The notes under the pieces are model-generated. The model was not told the DNA's origin and ran no database searches. It saw only the letters and a list, made by a program, of their open reading frames with translations. A stretch of DNA of 19,792 nt, from positions 1-19,792 of the forward strand of contig URTD01000018.1 in assembly GCA_900550735.1 (NCBI GenBank), read 5' to 3'. How positions within the stretch are numbered: the first letter of the stretch is position 1; each line of letters begins with the position of its first letter. The position numbers and the translations under genes were made by a program. This stretch comes from an uncultured Collinsella sp. GTDB taxonomy: Bacteria > Actinomycetota > Coriobacteriia > Coriobacteriales > Coriobacteriaceae. Of this stretch, positions 1-5,574 are shown piece after piece.

Positions 1-403
1 CAACGCGCATCTCGAGGTTTTTCTTGGTGGAGTCGGTCACGACCTCGCCCAGGAGCTCAGCGAACTTGGCGGCGTGCTCGGCCTCCTCGTGGGCAGCCTT
101 CTCCCAGTACAGGCCGATCTCGGGATAGCCCTCGCGATGAGCGACACGAGCCATGGCCAGGTACATACCGACCTCAGAGCACTCGCCCTCAAAGTTGGCG
201 CGCAGGTCGGCAACGATGTCCTCGGAGACGCCCTCCATCTTGGCGACGCCCACGACGTGCTCGGCAGCCCACTCGAGCTGACCCTCCTCCTGCTTCAGGA
301 AACGAGAACCGGGAACGCCGCACTGGGGGCACTTGAAGTCCTCGGGCAGCTGGTCGCCGTCGAACTCTTCCACATAACCGCAAACGGGGCAAACAAACTT
401 CAT
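1..403 (-). CDS. Reverse rubrerythrin / NADH peroxidase-like protein (3' end outside window)
   Basis: The visible 134 residues begin with a rubredoxin-like iron site (Cys5-x2-Cys8 and Cys25-x2-Cys28). A four-helix diiron domain follows, with a GECSEVGMY helix (Glu74/Glu77 region) and a HEEAEHA helix (Glu107, His110). Rubredoxin first and diiron domain second is the order of the reverse rubrerythrins known from clostridia, which reduce hydrogen peroxide (and dioxygen) with electrons from NAD(P)H in the cytoplasm of anaerobes. The start at 403 is supported by an AAAGGA ribosome site 7-8 bases upstream. The frame is open to the window edge, so roughly the last third of the diiron domain is missing. 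The gene is transcribed away from the alcohol dehydrogenase operon and has its own promoter. Family assignment is firm; the exact reductase partner is unknown. Confidence 0.93.
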   Translation of the reverse strand, partial: MKFVCPVCGYVEEFDGDQLPEDFKCPQCGVPGSRFLKQEEGQLEWAAEHVVGVAKMEGVSEDIVADLRANFEGECSEVGMYLAMARVAHREGYPEIGLYWEKAAHEEAEHAAKFAELLGEVVTDSTKKNLEMRV

Positions 404-407
404 GATT

Positions 408-469
408 CGATCCTTTCGATCGATGGCGATGGTGCGCTCGTCCGGTCCCGTAAGGGCCCTCTCCGGACG
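408..469 (-). promoter_or_regulatory. Structured leader of the rubrerythrin mRNA
   Basis: Two inverted repeats lie between the promoter and the start codon. The first pairs 439-445 with 463-469 (CGTCCGG/CCGGACG, 7 bp). The second pairs 408-412 with 418-422 (CGATC/GATCG) and puts the GAAAGG ribosome site largely in its 5-base loop. They may affect mRNA stability or translation. No known riboswitch was recognised. Confidence 0.3.
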
Positions 470-487
470 TGCGTCTTGACGAGTTCT

Positions 488-515
488 ATTATCCATAAAT
501 GAGACCGAATGTGAA
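488..515 (-). promoter_or_regulatory. Sigma-70-type promoter of the rubrerythrin gene
   Basis: Read on the minus strand: TTCACA (515-510), a 16-base spacer, then GATAAT (493-488). Each hexamer is one mismatch from consensus. Transcription would start near 481, giving a leader of about 78 bases before the ATG at 403. The surrounding DNA is AT-rich compared with the genes. Confidence 0.6.
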
Positions 516-561
516 GCCTATTAGGAATGATTTTTAATAAAACAATTTAAGCATGTGTAGA

Positions 562-641
562 TGTTGATTGATTAACGATTGCTAGACCTCGTGCGACCTC
601 CGATGAGTACAATCGGTCGAGCAAATGTTGACCAATCAACA
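562..641 (+). promoter_or_regulatory. Promoter/operator region of the adh-aldh operon
   Basis: A -10-like TACAAT lies at 608-613; no good -35 is seen at the right distance, so activator dependence is possible. A perfect palindrome, TGTTGA-CCAA-TCAACA, spans 626-641 between this -10 and the ribosome site. A weaker relative, TGTTGA-TTGA-TTAACG, spans 562-577. Their centres are 64 bp apart, close to six helical turns. The arrangement fits two operators for one dimeric regulator, the downstream one placed to block transcription. The regulator is not identifiable in the window. Confidence 0.45.
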
Positions 642-659
642 AATGAAGGAGCTTCCTTT

Positions 660-1880
660 ATGCATCTAGCCCGCCGCGCCTGGTGCCGAACGTATCAAAC
701 GGTTTTTCGCATCGCATTGCCGGTGCTGCCCTATACCGAGCCACGCATTTTAGAGCACGCTGAGGAAGTGCCCGCAGTGCTTCAAAAGCGTTCAATACAC
801 CATGTTCTTATCGTGACAGATCCCGGCATTGCCCGTCTGGGGCTCACGGCACCGCTCGAGACAGCGCTCGCGTCCAAGGGAATTAGCGCTGCGGTCTATG
901 CCGAAACATGTGCGAACCCCACGGTCTCAAACGTGGAGGAAGCGGCATCTCTGTATCGAGAGAGCGCCTGCCAGGCCATTATCGGCTTTGGCGGCGGTTC
1001 GGCCATGGACTGCGCCAAGGGCGTGGGCGCGCGCATCGCGCAGCCAAAGAAGCCCATCAACAAGATGCGCGGCCTGTTGCGTATCCATCGTCGCCTGCCG
1101 CTGCTCATCGCCGTTCCCACCACGGCGGGCACGGGAAGCGAGGTCACGCTTGCAGCGGTAATTACCGACGACGAGACGCACTACAAGTATCCCATTAACG
1201 ACTTTGTGCTGATCCCGCGCTTTGCGGTGCACGACCCCGAGTTTACGCGCGGCCTGCCCGCCTCCATTACGGGGCAAACGGGCATGGACGCCCTGACACA
1301 TGCCGTCGAGGCCTTTATCGGGCGCAGCACCACGCCCTATACGCGCAAGATGGCGCGCCAGGCGGTGCAGCTCATCCACGACAATTTGCTCGAGGCCTAT
1401 GAGTGCGGTGGCAACATGCGTGCGCGCCGCAATATGCTTTCGGCGGCGTATAAAGCGGGCGTTGCCTTTACGCGCTCTTATGTTGGATACGTCCATGCCA
1501 TCGCGCACAGCCTGGGCGGGCGTTACGGGATTCCCCACGGCTTGGCCAACGCCATCATCCTGCCGCACATGCTTCGCGCCTATGGCGAAGCTGCTGCTCC
1601 CAAGCTCGCCGATCTCGCCCGCATGGCCGGCATTGCGCCGGCTAATGCGCTGGACAACGTGGCTGCTGAGGCCTTTATCGATTGGGTCGACCGCATGAAC
1701 GCCGCCTTGGGCATACCCAAATATGTGACGGGCATTCGCCGCTCCGACATTCCTGAGATGGCGGCGCATGCCGATGCCGAGGCCAATCCCCTGTACCCCG
1801 TTCCGCTTTTAATGGACCGTTTGGAGCTCGAGCATATGTACGAGGTCGTTGCGGGTGGTATGTTTGAAGACGAGAACTAG
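660..1880 (+). CDS. Iron-containing alcohol dehydrogenase
   Basis: A 406-residue cytoplasmic NAD(P)H-linked alcohol dehydrogenase of the group III (iron) family, which interconverts alcohols and aldehydes. The N-terminal nucleotide domain holds GFGGGSAMDCAK (109-120) and VPTTAGTGSEVT (152-163). The C-terminal metal domain holds GMDALTHAVE with Asp210 and His214, then HAIAHSLGG with His279 and His283, then GIPHG with His293. The spacing of Asp210/His214/His279/His293 matches the metal ligands of FucO-type enzymes. The start at 660 is chosen because GAAGGAG (645-651) lies 8 bases before it; an in-frame upstream extension has no ribosome site. The next gene follows after 8 bases, so the pair is an operon. 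The substrate is not predictable; the aldehyde dehydrogenase partner suggests aldehyde/alcohol redox balancing or detoxification. Confidence 0.93.
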   Translation: MHLARRAWCRTYQTVFRIALPVLPYTEPRILEHAEEVPAVLQKRSIHHVLIVTDPGIARLGLTAPLETALASKGISAAVYAETCANPTVSNVEEAASLYRESACQAIIGFGGGSAMDCAKGVGARIAQPKKPINKMRGLLRIHRRLPLLIAVPTTAGTGSEVTLAAVITDDETHYKYPINDFVLIPRFAVHDPEFTRGLPASITGQTGMDALTHAVEAFIGRSTTPYTRKMARQAVQLIHDNLLEAYECGGNMRARRNMLSAAYKAGVAFTRSYVGYVHAIAHSLGGRYGIPHGLANAIILPHMLRAYGEAAAPKLADLARMAGIAPANALDNVAAEAFIDWVDRMNAALGIPKYVTGIRRSDIPEMAAHADAEANPLYPVPLLMDRLELEHMYEVVAGGMFEDEN

Positions 1881-1888
1881 GAGGGCCC

Positions 1889-3268
1889 ATGAACACCGAG
1901 GAAATCGCGCGCATCGTTGCCGATCAGCGCGCCTATTTTAAGACGCACGCCACGTTTGATGTCGATGCTCGACGTCGTGCGCTCGTGAGTTTACGCGATG
2001 CGGTGCGGGCCCACGAGGCCGATATTGCCCATGCGCTCAAGACCGATTTGGGAAAGTCGCATGACGAGGCGTATATGTGCGAGATCGGCACCTCGCTTTC
2101 CGAGATTCGTTATCAGATTGCGCATGTGGCTCGATGGAGTCGCTCGCGCCTGCGTCCGTGTGACCTCGCCAACGCCGTGAGTGTGTGCAAGACGCAGTCC
2201 GTGCCCTATGGCGTCACACTCATCATGGCTCCGTGGAACTACCCGTTTTTACTGACGCTCGAGCCACTCGCCGGCGCCCTTGCCGCGGGCAATACCGTGG
2301 TCATCAAGCCGAGCGCCTATGCTCCGGCATCGAGCGCGGTGCTCAAGCAAATCTGTGAAGAGGCATTTGATCCGCGCTTGGTGACGGTCGTCGAAGGCGG
2401 GCGTGCCGAAAACGAAGCGTTGCTCGATGAGTGCTGGGACAAGATCTTCTTTACCGGTAGCGTTCCGGTCGGCAAGCTCGTCATGGAGCGTGCAAGTAAA
2501 AACCTCACACCCGTGACGCTTGAGCTGGGCGGAAAGAGTCCCTGCATCGTGGATGCGACGGCTAACTTGAAGGTCGCGGCACGCCGTATCGCCTTTGGTA
2601 AATGGCTCAACGTGGGGCAGACCTGCGTGGCGCCCGACTACCTGCTGGTCGATGCGCGCGTGCACGACGAGCTGCTGGACCTCATCAAGGAGGAGGCCCG
2701 CCGCATGTTTGGCGAGCATCCGCTCGACAATGAGAATTACGGTCATATTGTCAACGCCAAGCATTTCGCGCGCGTACGCGGGCTGATCGACCCCGACAAG
2801 GTTGTGCTGGGAGGTACCGCGCGCGAGTCGTCGCTCAAGATTGAACCGACGATTTTGGACGGCGTGGCGCCTGAGGACGCCGTAATGCAGGAGGAGATTT
2901 TCGGCCCCATCTTGCCGGTGCTGTCGTTTGAGAGCCTAGACGAGGCCGAGACGTTTATTACGGATCGTCCGACGCCGCTGGCCCTGTATATCTTTAGCCA
3001 AGACCGTGAGGTTCAGCAGCGCTTTGTGCGTTACGTGCCCTTTGGTGGTGGCTGTGTTAATGACACCATTATGCATTTGGCCACGAGCCATATGGGCTTT
3101 GGCGGCATGGGGGCGAGCGGTATGGGACAGTACCATGGACGCGAGAGCTTCGATACGTTTAGCCACAAGAAGAGCATCGTGAACAAGGCAACGTGGCTGG
3201 ACGTGCCGTTCCGCTATGCCCCTTACGCAAGCTGGAAGCGCAAGTTCGTGCGCATGTTTGTGCATTAG
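1889..3268 (+). CDS. Aldehyde dehydrogenase, class-3-like
   Basis: A 459-residue NAD(P)-dependent aldehyde dehydrogenase that oxidises an aldehyde to the acid. Visible key residues: APWNYPF with the oxyanion Asn117, VVIKPS with the cofactor-binding Lys140, the FTGS turn at 188-191, LELGGKSP with the general base Glu212, and GQTC with the catalytic Cys246. EEIFGPILPV follows further on. The total length of about 460, without the longer N-terminus of the ALDH1/2 types, and the basic C-terminal tail after SWKRKF point to the ALDH3 / fatty-aldehyde / coniferyl-aldehyde group. The tail has no clear membrane helix. The start at 1889 has GGAGG at 1880-1884 overlapping the end of the previous gene, consistent with translational coupling. 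Together with the upstream dehydrogenase it could take an alcohol through to the acid, or the reverse for the first step. Confidence 0.93.
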   Translation: MNTEEIARIVADQRAYFKTHATFDVDARRRALVSLRDAVRAHEADIAHALKTDLGKSHDEAYMCEIGTSLSEIRYQIAHVARWSRSRLRPCDLANAVSVCKTQSVPYGVTLIMAPWNYPFLLTLEPLAGALAAGNTVVIKPSAYAPASSAVLKQICEEAFDPRLVTVVEGGRAENEALLDECWDKIFFTGSVPVGKLVMERASKNLTPVTLELGGKSPCIVDATANLKVAARRIAFGKWLNVGQTCVAPDYLLVDARVHDELLDLIKEEARRMFGEHPLDNENYGHIVNAKHFARVRGLIDPDKVVLGGTARESSLKIEPTILDGVAPEDAVMQEEIFGPILPVLSFESLDEAETFITDRPTPLALYIFSQDREVQQRFVRYVPFGGGCVNDTIMHLATSHMGFGGMGASGMGQYHGRESFDTFSHKKSIVNKATWLDVPFRYAPYASWKRKFVRMFVH

Positions 3269-3291
3269 AATCAGATGACATAGGGATAAAC

Positions 3292-3330
3292 AAAGTGGCC
3301 GCCCCCGCGTAAGCGAAGACGGCCATTTCT
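3292..3330 (+). terminator. Terminator-like hairpin after the aldehyde dehydrogenase gene
   Basis: TGGCCG (3296-3301) pairs with CGGCCA (3320-3325), flanked by AAAG before and TTTCT after, so the stem can be lengthened with A-U pairs across one bulged G. The T-tract is short, so termination may be partial or act in both directions. Confidence 0.5.
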
Positions 3331-3334
3331 CACG

Positions 3335-3514
3335 ATGAAAACGTGTATCGGAGTTGGCAAGACCCGCTGCCACGGGTGCCATCCGTGTTCCCATCTTATC
3401 TGCAAGCGTTCCGTTGCGCAAGCGTTGCGGCAAACGATTGAAAGACGCAGACAGGATGAATTTGTGTCCGCACGGGCCCGTAGACTTCTCAACTACGTTG
3501 TGGATGCTCGCTAA
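3335..3514 (+). CDS. Small Cys/His-rich hypothetical protein (59 aa)
   Basis: An ATG at 3335 opens a 59-residue frame ending in TAA at 3512-3514. The first 23 residues hold five cysteines (4, 12, 15, 18, 23) and three histidines (13, 16, 20), including the motif RCHGCHPCSHLIC. The rest is a basic, probably helical segment rich in Arg and Gln. The cysteine spacing suggests a small metal-binding (zinc ribbon-like) protein, but I recognise no family. Against it: no good ribosome site precedes the ATG, three AGA codons are atypical here, and the start abuts a terminator-like hairpin. In favour: it fills the gap before the next small gene with 18 bases between them. Its reality is uncertain. Confidence 0.35.
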   Translation: MKTCIGVGKTRCHGCHPCSHLICKRSVAQALRQTIERRRQDEFVSARARRLLNYVVDAR

Positions 3515-3532
3515 TCGGTAATGGAGGCGCAC

Positions 3533-3712
3533 GTGTTTGATGACGATGACCTGTTCGATCTGACAGACGATCCGTTTGAGTGGGATATGCTACTCGATGA
3601 CGATGAGTTGGAGCAGGACCGTAAGAAGCGGCAGGGCAAGAAGACGCGGGATGACGCTTCGAAAAAGCAGGACAAGCGTCGCCGAGGTCTGTTCGGCGGG
3701 CTCTTTGGGTGA
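3533..3712 (+). CDS. Small charged hypothetical protein (59 aa)
   Basis: The N-terminal half is very acidic (FDDDDLFDLTDDPFEWD). The second half is Lys/Arg-rich, and the protein ends in GLFGGLFG, a short hydrophobic/glycine tail. I do not recognise a family. The GTG at 3533 is preferred because GGAGG (3523-3527) stands 5 bases before it; an in-frame ATG at 3521 would place that ribosome site inside the coding region. The charge split could support binding to a basic partner or nucleic acid, or self-association, but this is only inference. No terminator is seen before the phosphoesterase gene, so co-transcription with it is possible. Confidence 0.6.
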   Translation: MFDDDDLFDLTDDPFEWDMLLDDDELEQDRKKRQGKKTRDDASKKQDKRRRGLFGGLFG

Positions 3713-3778
3713 CTGTCTCATCGCCGCGTCTGTATATTAAACAGGTCTTATACGCGTTGCGAAATGAGGACAGAGACG

Positions 3779-4324
3779 ATGATGTGGTTTACCGCCGACC
3801 TGCACCTGGGCGATACGAATATCTTGCACGACATGGATCGACCGTTTGATTCGGTCGAGGAGATGAACCGCAAGGTCATCGATGCCATCAATGAGTGCGT
3901 GGCTGTGGACGACCGCCTCTATATCTTGGGAGACTTTACCTATCGTTTGCCCCTGGCGGAGGCGGTGCGCCTGCGCGAGCGCATCGAATGTCAGAACGTA
4001 ACGCTCATCCGCGGTAACCATGACGGCGACTGGGAAGATCCAGACGCGCCGCACATTTGGGATGAGGTGCGCGATTATCTGGAGGTCGCCCCCGGTTACG
4101 CGAAGGGCCATCGCCTGGTAATGAGCCATTACCCCATGCTCAGCTGGAACGGCAAGGCGCGTGGCGCCATCATGTTGCACGGGCATATCCACAGCAGGGG
4201 AGACCGCACCAACGCGCGCAACCGCGATCGCGAGCGCCCGGTTCTGCGCTACGACGTTGGCCTCGATGCCAACAACTACAAGCCCGTAAGCCGTGACCAA
4301 ATCCTAGGCTTCTTTGGACTGTAG
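3779..4324 (+). CDS. Calcineurin-like metallophosphoesterase
   Basis: A 181-residue single-domain phosphoesterase. The dinuclear metal motifs are in the expected order: Asp7-x-His9 (TADLHLGD), Asp52 (ILGDF), Asn80-His81 (IRGNHD), His117 (MSHYPM) and His134-Gly-His136 (LHGHIHSRGD). The short length and the early HLGDTNIL segment match small bacterial phosphoesterases often annotated only as hypothetical or YfcE-like; the substrate (phosphodiester, nucleotide or protein phosphate) cannot be told. Start: ATG 3779 is preferred because GAGGA (3766-3770) lies 8 bases before it. ATG 3764 has no ribosome site and ATG 3782 is also possible. A TATATT element at 3733-3738 may be a -10, without a convincing -35. 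It is followed by a GC-rich hairpin, so it ends its own transcript. Confidence 0.88.
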   Translation: MMWFTADLHLGDTNILHDMDRPFDSVEEMNRKVIDAINECVAVDDRLYILGDFTYRLPLAEAVRLRERIECQNVTLIRGNHDGDWEDPDAPHIWDEVRDYLEVAPGYAKGHRLVMSHYPMLSWNGKARGAIMLHGHIHSRGDRTNARNRDRERPVLRYDVGLDANNYKPVSRDQILGFFGL

Positions 4325-4344
4325 CTGTAAGTGCAGGTAGAATG

Positions 4345-4378
4345 AACGCGCCGCGCGGATGGTCTGTGCGGCGCGTTT
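4345..4378 (+). terminator. GC-rich terminator hairpin between phosphoesterase and antiterminator genes
   Basis: AACGCGCCGC (4345-4354) pairs perfectly with GCGGCGCGTT (4368-4377), a 10-bp stem with a 13-base loop. Only TTT follows, so the termination strength is uncertain. The sequence does not resemble a RAT site. Confidence 0.55.
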
Positions 4379-4397
4379 CAGTAGGAGCGATGAATCC

Positions 4398-5234
4398 ATG
4401 AGGGCTATCCAGCGCATTAACCATAACGCTGCCATCTGCGAAGACGGCGCGGGGCGTCAGCTTATCGCGCTGGGTCGCGGTATCGGCTTTGGCGATATGC
4501 CGCATGAGGTCGACCTGGATGTCATCACGCGTACCTTTTACGGCATTGATTCAAAGTACCTGGCGTTTATTGATGAGGTCGACCCCGAGGTGCTGGAGTT
4601 TTCTGCTCAGCTGGCTGATATCGCAACCGGACAGCTTTCGTACGAATTGAGCCCTAACCTCCCCATTACACTGGCGGACCATATCCAGTTTGCCATTAAG
4701 CGCGCCCGCGAACACATGGTGGTGTCGTTGCCGCTCGAGCGCGATCTGGAGCAGCTGCATCCCATCGAATACCGCTTGGGCGAGCTGGCTGTTCGCGGCA
4801 TCCAGAAAAGCTTCCGTGTGCGTATGCCCCGAAGCGAGGCCGCGGGCATTGCCATGTCGATTGTCAACGCATCGGTTAAGCCGAGCGAGCGGCGCGTGCT
4901 TGCCGAGCAGCACGAGGAGCGACTGCTCGATATGACGGTCGCGATTATTCAAGAAGAGTTGGGTGTGACGGTCGATCGCTCGTCGTTCGCCTTTGCCCGC
5001 TTTGCCACTCATGTGCGCTATCTGCTCGACCGCGTGGCAAAGAAAGAGCCGATCGATACCGAGAACTCCGGTCTTTACGACGTGCTCGTGGAGCAGTATC
5101 CGGCGGCATCGCGTTGCGCTCACCGTGTCGACGATCTGATTCAAGAGACCTTTGGCGAGCCATTGGCCCAAGAGGAGCTCGTCTATCTGATCATGCATGT
5201 GAATCGCGTGGCTTCTGTCCACTCGGATAAATAG
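4398..5234 (+). CDS. BglG/LicT-family transcriptional antiterminator
   Basis: A 278-residue RNA-binding antiterminator. The co-antiterminator RNA-binding domain (about 1-60) reads RINHNAAICEDGAGRQLIALGRGIGF, the LicT pattern. Two PTS regulation domains follow (about 70-170 and 175-278). Expected phospho-histidines: His95 in LADHI (PRD1), His205 in ATHVRYL and His267 in LIMHVNRV (PRD2). The second PRD1 site is Ser154 (IAMSIVNA) where LicT relatives carry His. In this family HPr phosphorylation of PRD2 activates and EII-dependent phosphorylation of PRD1 inactivates. The start at 4398 follows AGGAG (4383-4387) by 10 bases. A RAT-like RNA and terminator lie just downstream, ahead of the EIIBC gene, so the target is almost certainly that transcript. 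The inducing sugar is unknown. Confidence 0.92.
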   Translation: MRAIQRINHNAAICEDGAGRQLIALGRGIGFGDMPHEVDLDVITRTFYGIDSKYLAFIDEVDPEVLEFSAQLADIATGQLSYELSPNLPITLADHIQFAIKRAREHMVVSLPLERDLEQLHPIEYRLGELAVRGIQKSFRVRMPRSEAAGIAMSIVNASVKPSERRVLAEQHEERLLDMTVAIIQEELGVTVDRSSFAFARFATHVRYLLDRVAKKEPIDTENSGLYDVLVEQYPAASRCAHRVDDLIQETFGEPLAQEELVYLIMHVNRVASVHSDK

Positions 5235-5262
5235 GCTCTCTGGTATTTCCTTTCCGTCATGG

Positions 5263-5299
5263 CGACCGTTCGCGGGTCGTTTGCTACCGTTCGTCGGTA
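5263..5299 (+). other. Two tandem small hairpins after the antiterminator gene
   Basis: CGACC (5263-5267) pairs with GGTCG (5275-5279), and TACCG (5285-5289) pairs with CGGTA (5295-5299). Both loops contain a GTTCG-like core and the two units look like diverged copies. They could end or trim the antiterminator mRNA, or be operator half-sites. There is no T-tract. Confidence 0.3.
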
Positions 5300-5329
5300 A
5301 TCTGAGCCGCAACGAACGCATCTGCCGCA

Positions 5330-5335
5330 TATACT
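5330..5335 (+). promoter_or_regulatory. -10 element of the EIIBC leader promoter
   Basis: TATACT at 5330-5335 is one base off consensus, and would start transcription near 5342, just before the RAT at 5347. No clear -35 is visible 16-18 bases upstream. The position relative to the RAT is what an antitermination-controlled leader needs. Confidence 0.45.
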
Positions 5336-5346
5336 CGCCGTGTGTT

Positions 5347-5383
5347 GGGTGTTACTCACGGCGCAGCTCCGAGAGGCACTACC
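5347..5383 (+). promoter_or_regulatory. Ribonucleic antiterminator (RAT) site for the LicT-like protein
   Basis: The 5' half GGGTGTTACT and the 3' half AGGCACTACC match the conserved halves of bgl/sac/lic RAT RNAs (TGTTACT and AGGCAAAACC) except for two bases in the 3' half. Between them CTC (5356-5358 region) can pair with GAG (5371-5373). The site lies 112 bases after the antiterminator gene and overlaps the left arm of the following terminator, the expected mutually exclusive arrangement. Confidence 0.75.
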
Positions 5384-5436
5384 GATTCTGCCAAGACCAT
5401 AATTGGGTCTCTGTCGGTTGTGCGCGGGGCTTTTTT
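5366..5436 (+). terminator. Intrinsic terminator overlapping the RAT (antitermination switch)
   Basis: ACCGA (5381-5385) pairs with TCGGT (5414-5418) and GCAC (5376-5379) with GTGC (5420-5423), separated by a T-T mismatch. Outer GCTCC (5366-5370) can pair with GGGGC (5426-5430), and an inner AGACC/GGTCT helix tops the stem. Six T follow at 5431-5436. The left arm is shared with the RAT, so a bound antiterminator protein would prevent this hairpin. Confidence 0.75.
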
Positions 5437-5529
5437 CATGTCGATCCACCCGGGAATCACATGCAAATCAATCTCTTGCCAACTGGTATCGCGCGCTGCG
5501 CAGGCGCGAGCGGAATCGTGCGTCTTGGT

Positions 5530-5550
5530 GCCGTGAAGTCCCACGGCCTT
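5530..5550 (+). other. Hairpin just before the EIIBC ribosome site
   Basis: GCCGTG (5530-5535) pairs with CACGGC (5542-5547) around a 6-base loop, followed by CTTTAG. It sits about 15 bases before the ribosome site of the permease gene. It may affect translation or mRNA ends. The rest of 5437-5529 shows nothing recognisable. Confidence 0.3.
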
Positions 5551-5574
5551 TAGTTGGAAGAGAAGGGATTCGAC

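Noticed and set aside
74..502. A 142-residue plus-strand frame at the left edge
   Set aside because: Antisense to the rubrerythrin, whose cysteine and diiron motifs are unmistakable.
927..1769. A 280-residue minus-strand frame within the alcohol dehydrogenase gene
   Set aside because: Shadow of a clear enzyme gene; no ribosome site or domain.
2936..3532. Minus-strand frame covering the end of the aldehyde dehydrogenase gene and the gap after it
   Set aside because: Mostly antisense to a known gene and runs through a terminator hairpin; no homology features.
4345..4378. Hairpin before the antiterminator gene as a second RAT switch
   Set aside because: It has none of the conserved RAT bases (TGTTACT or AGGCA), only a symmetric GC-rich stem.
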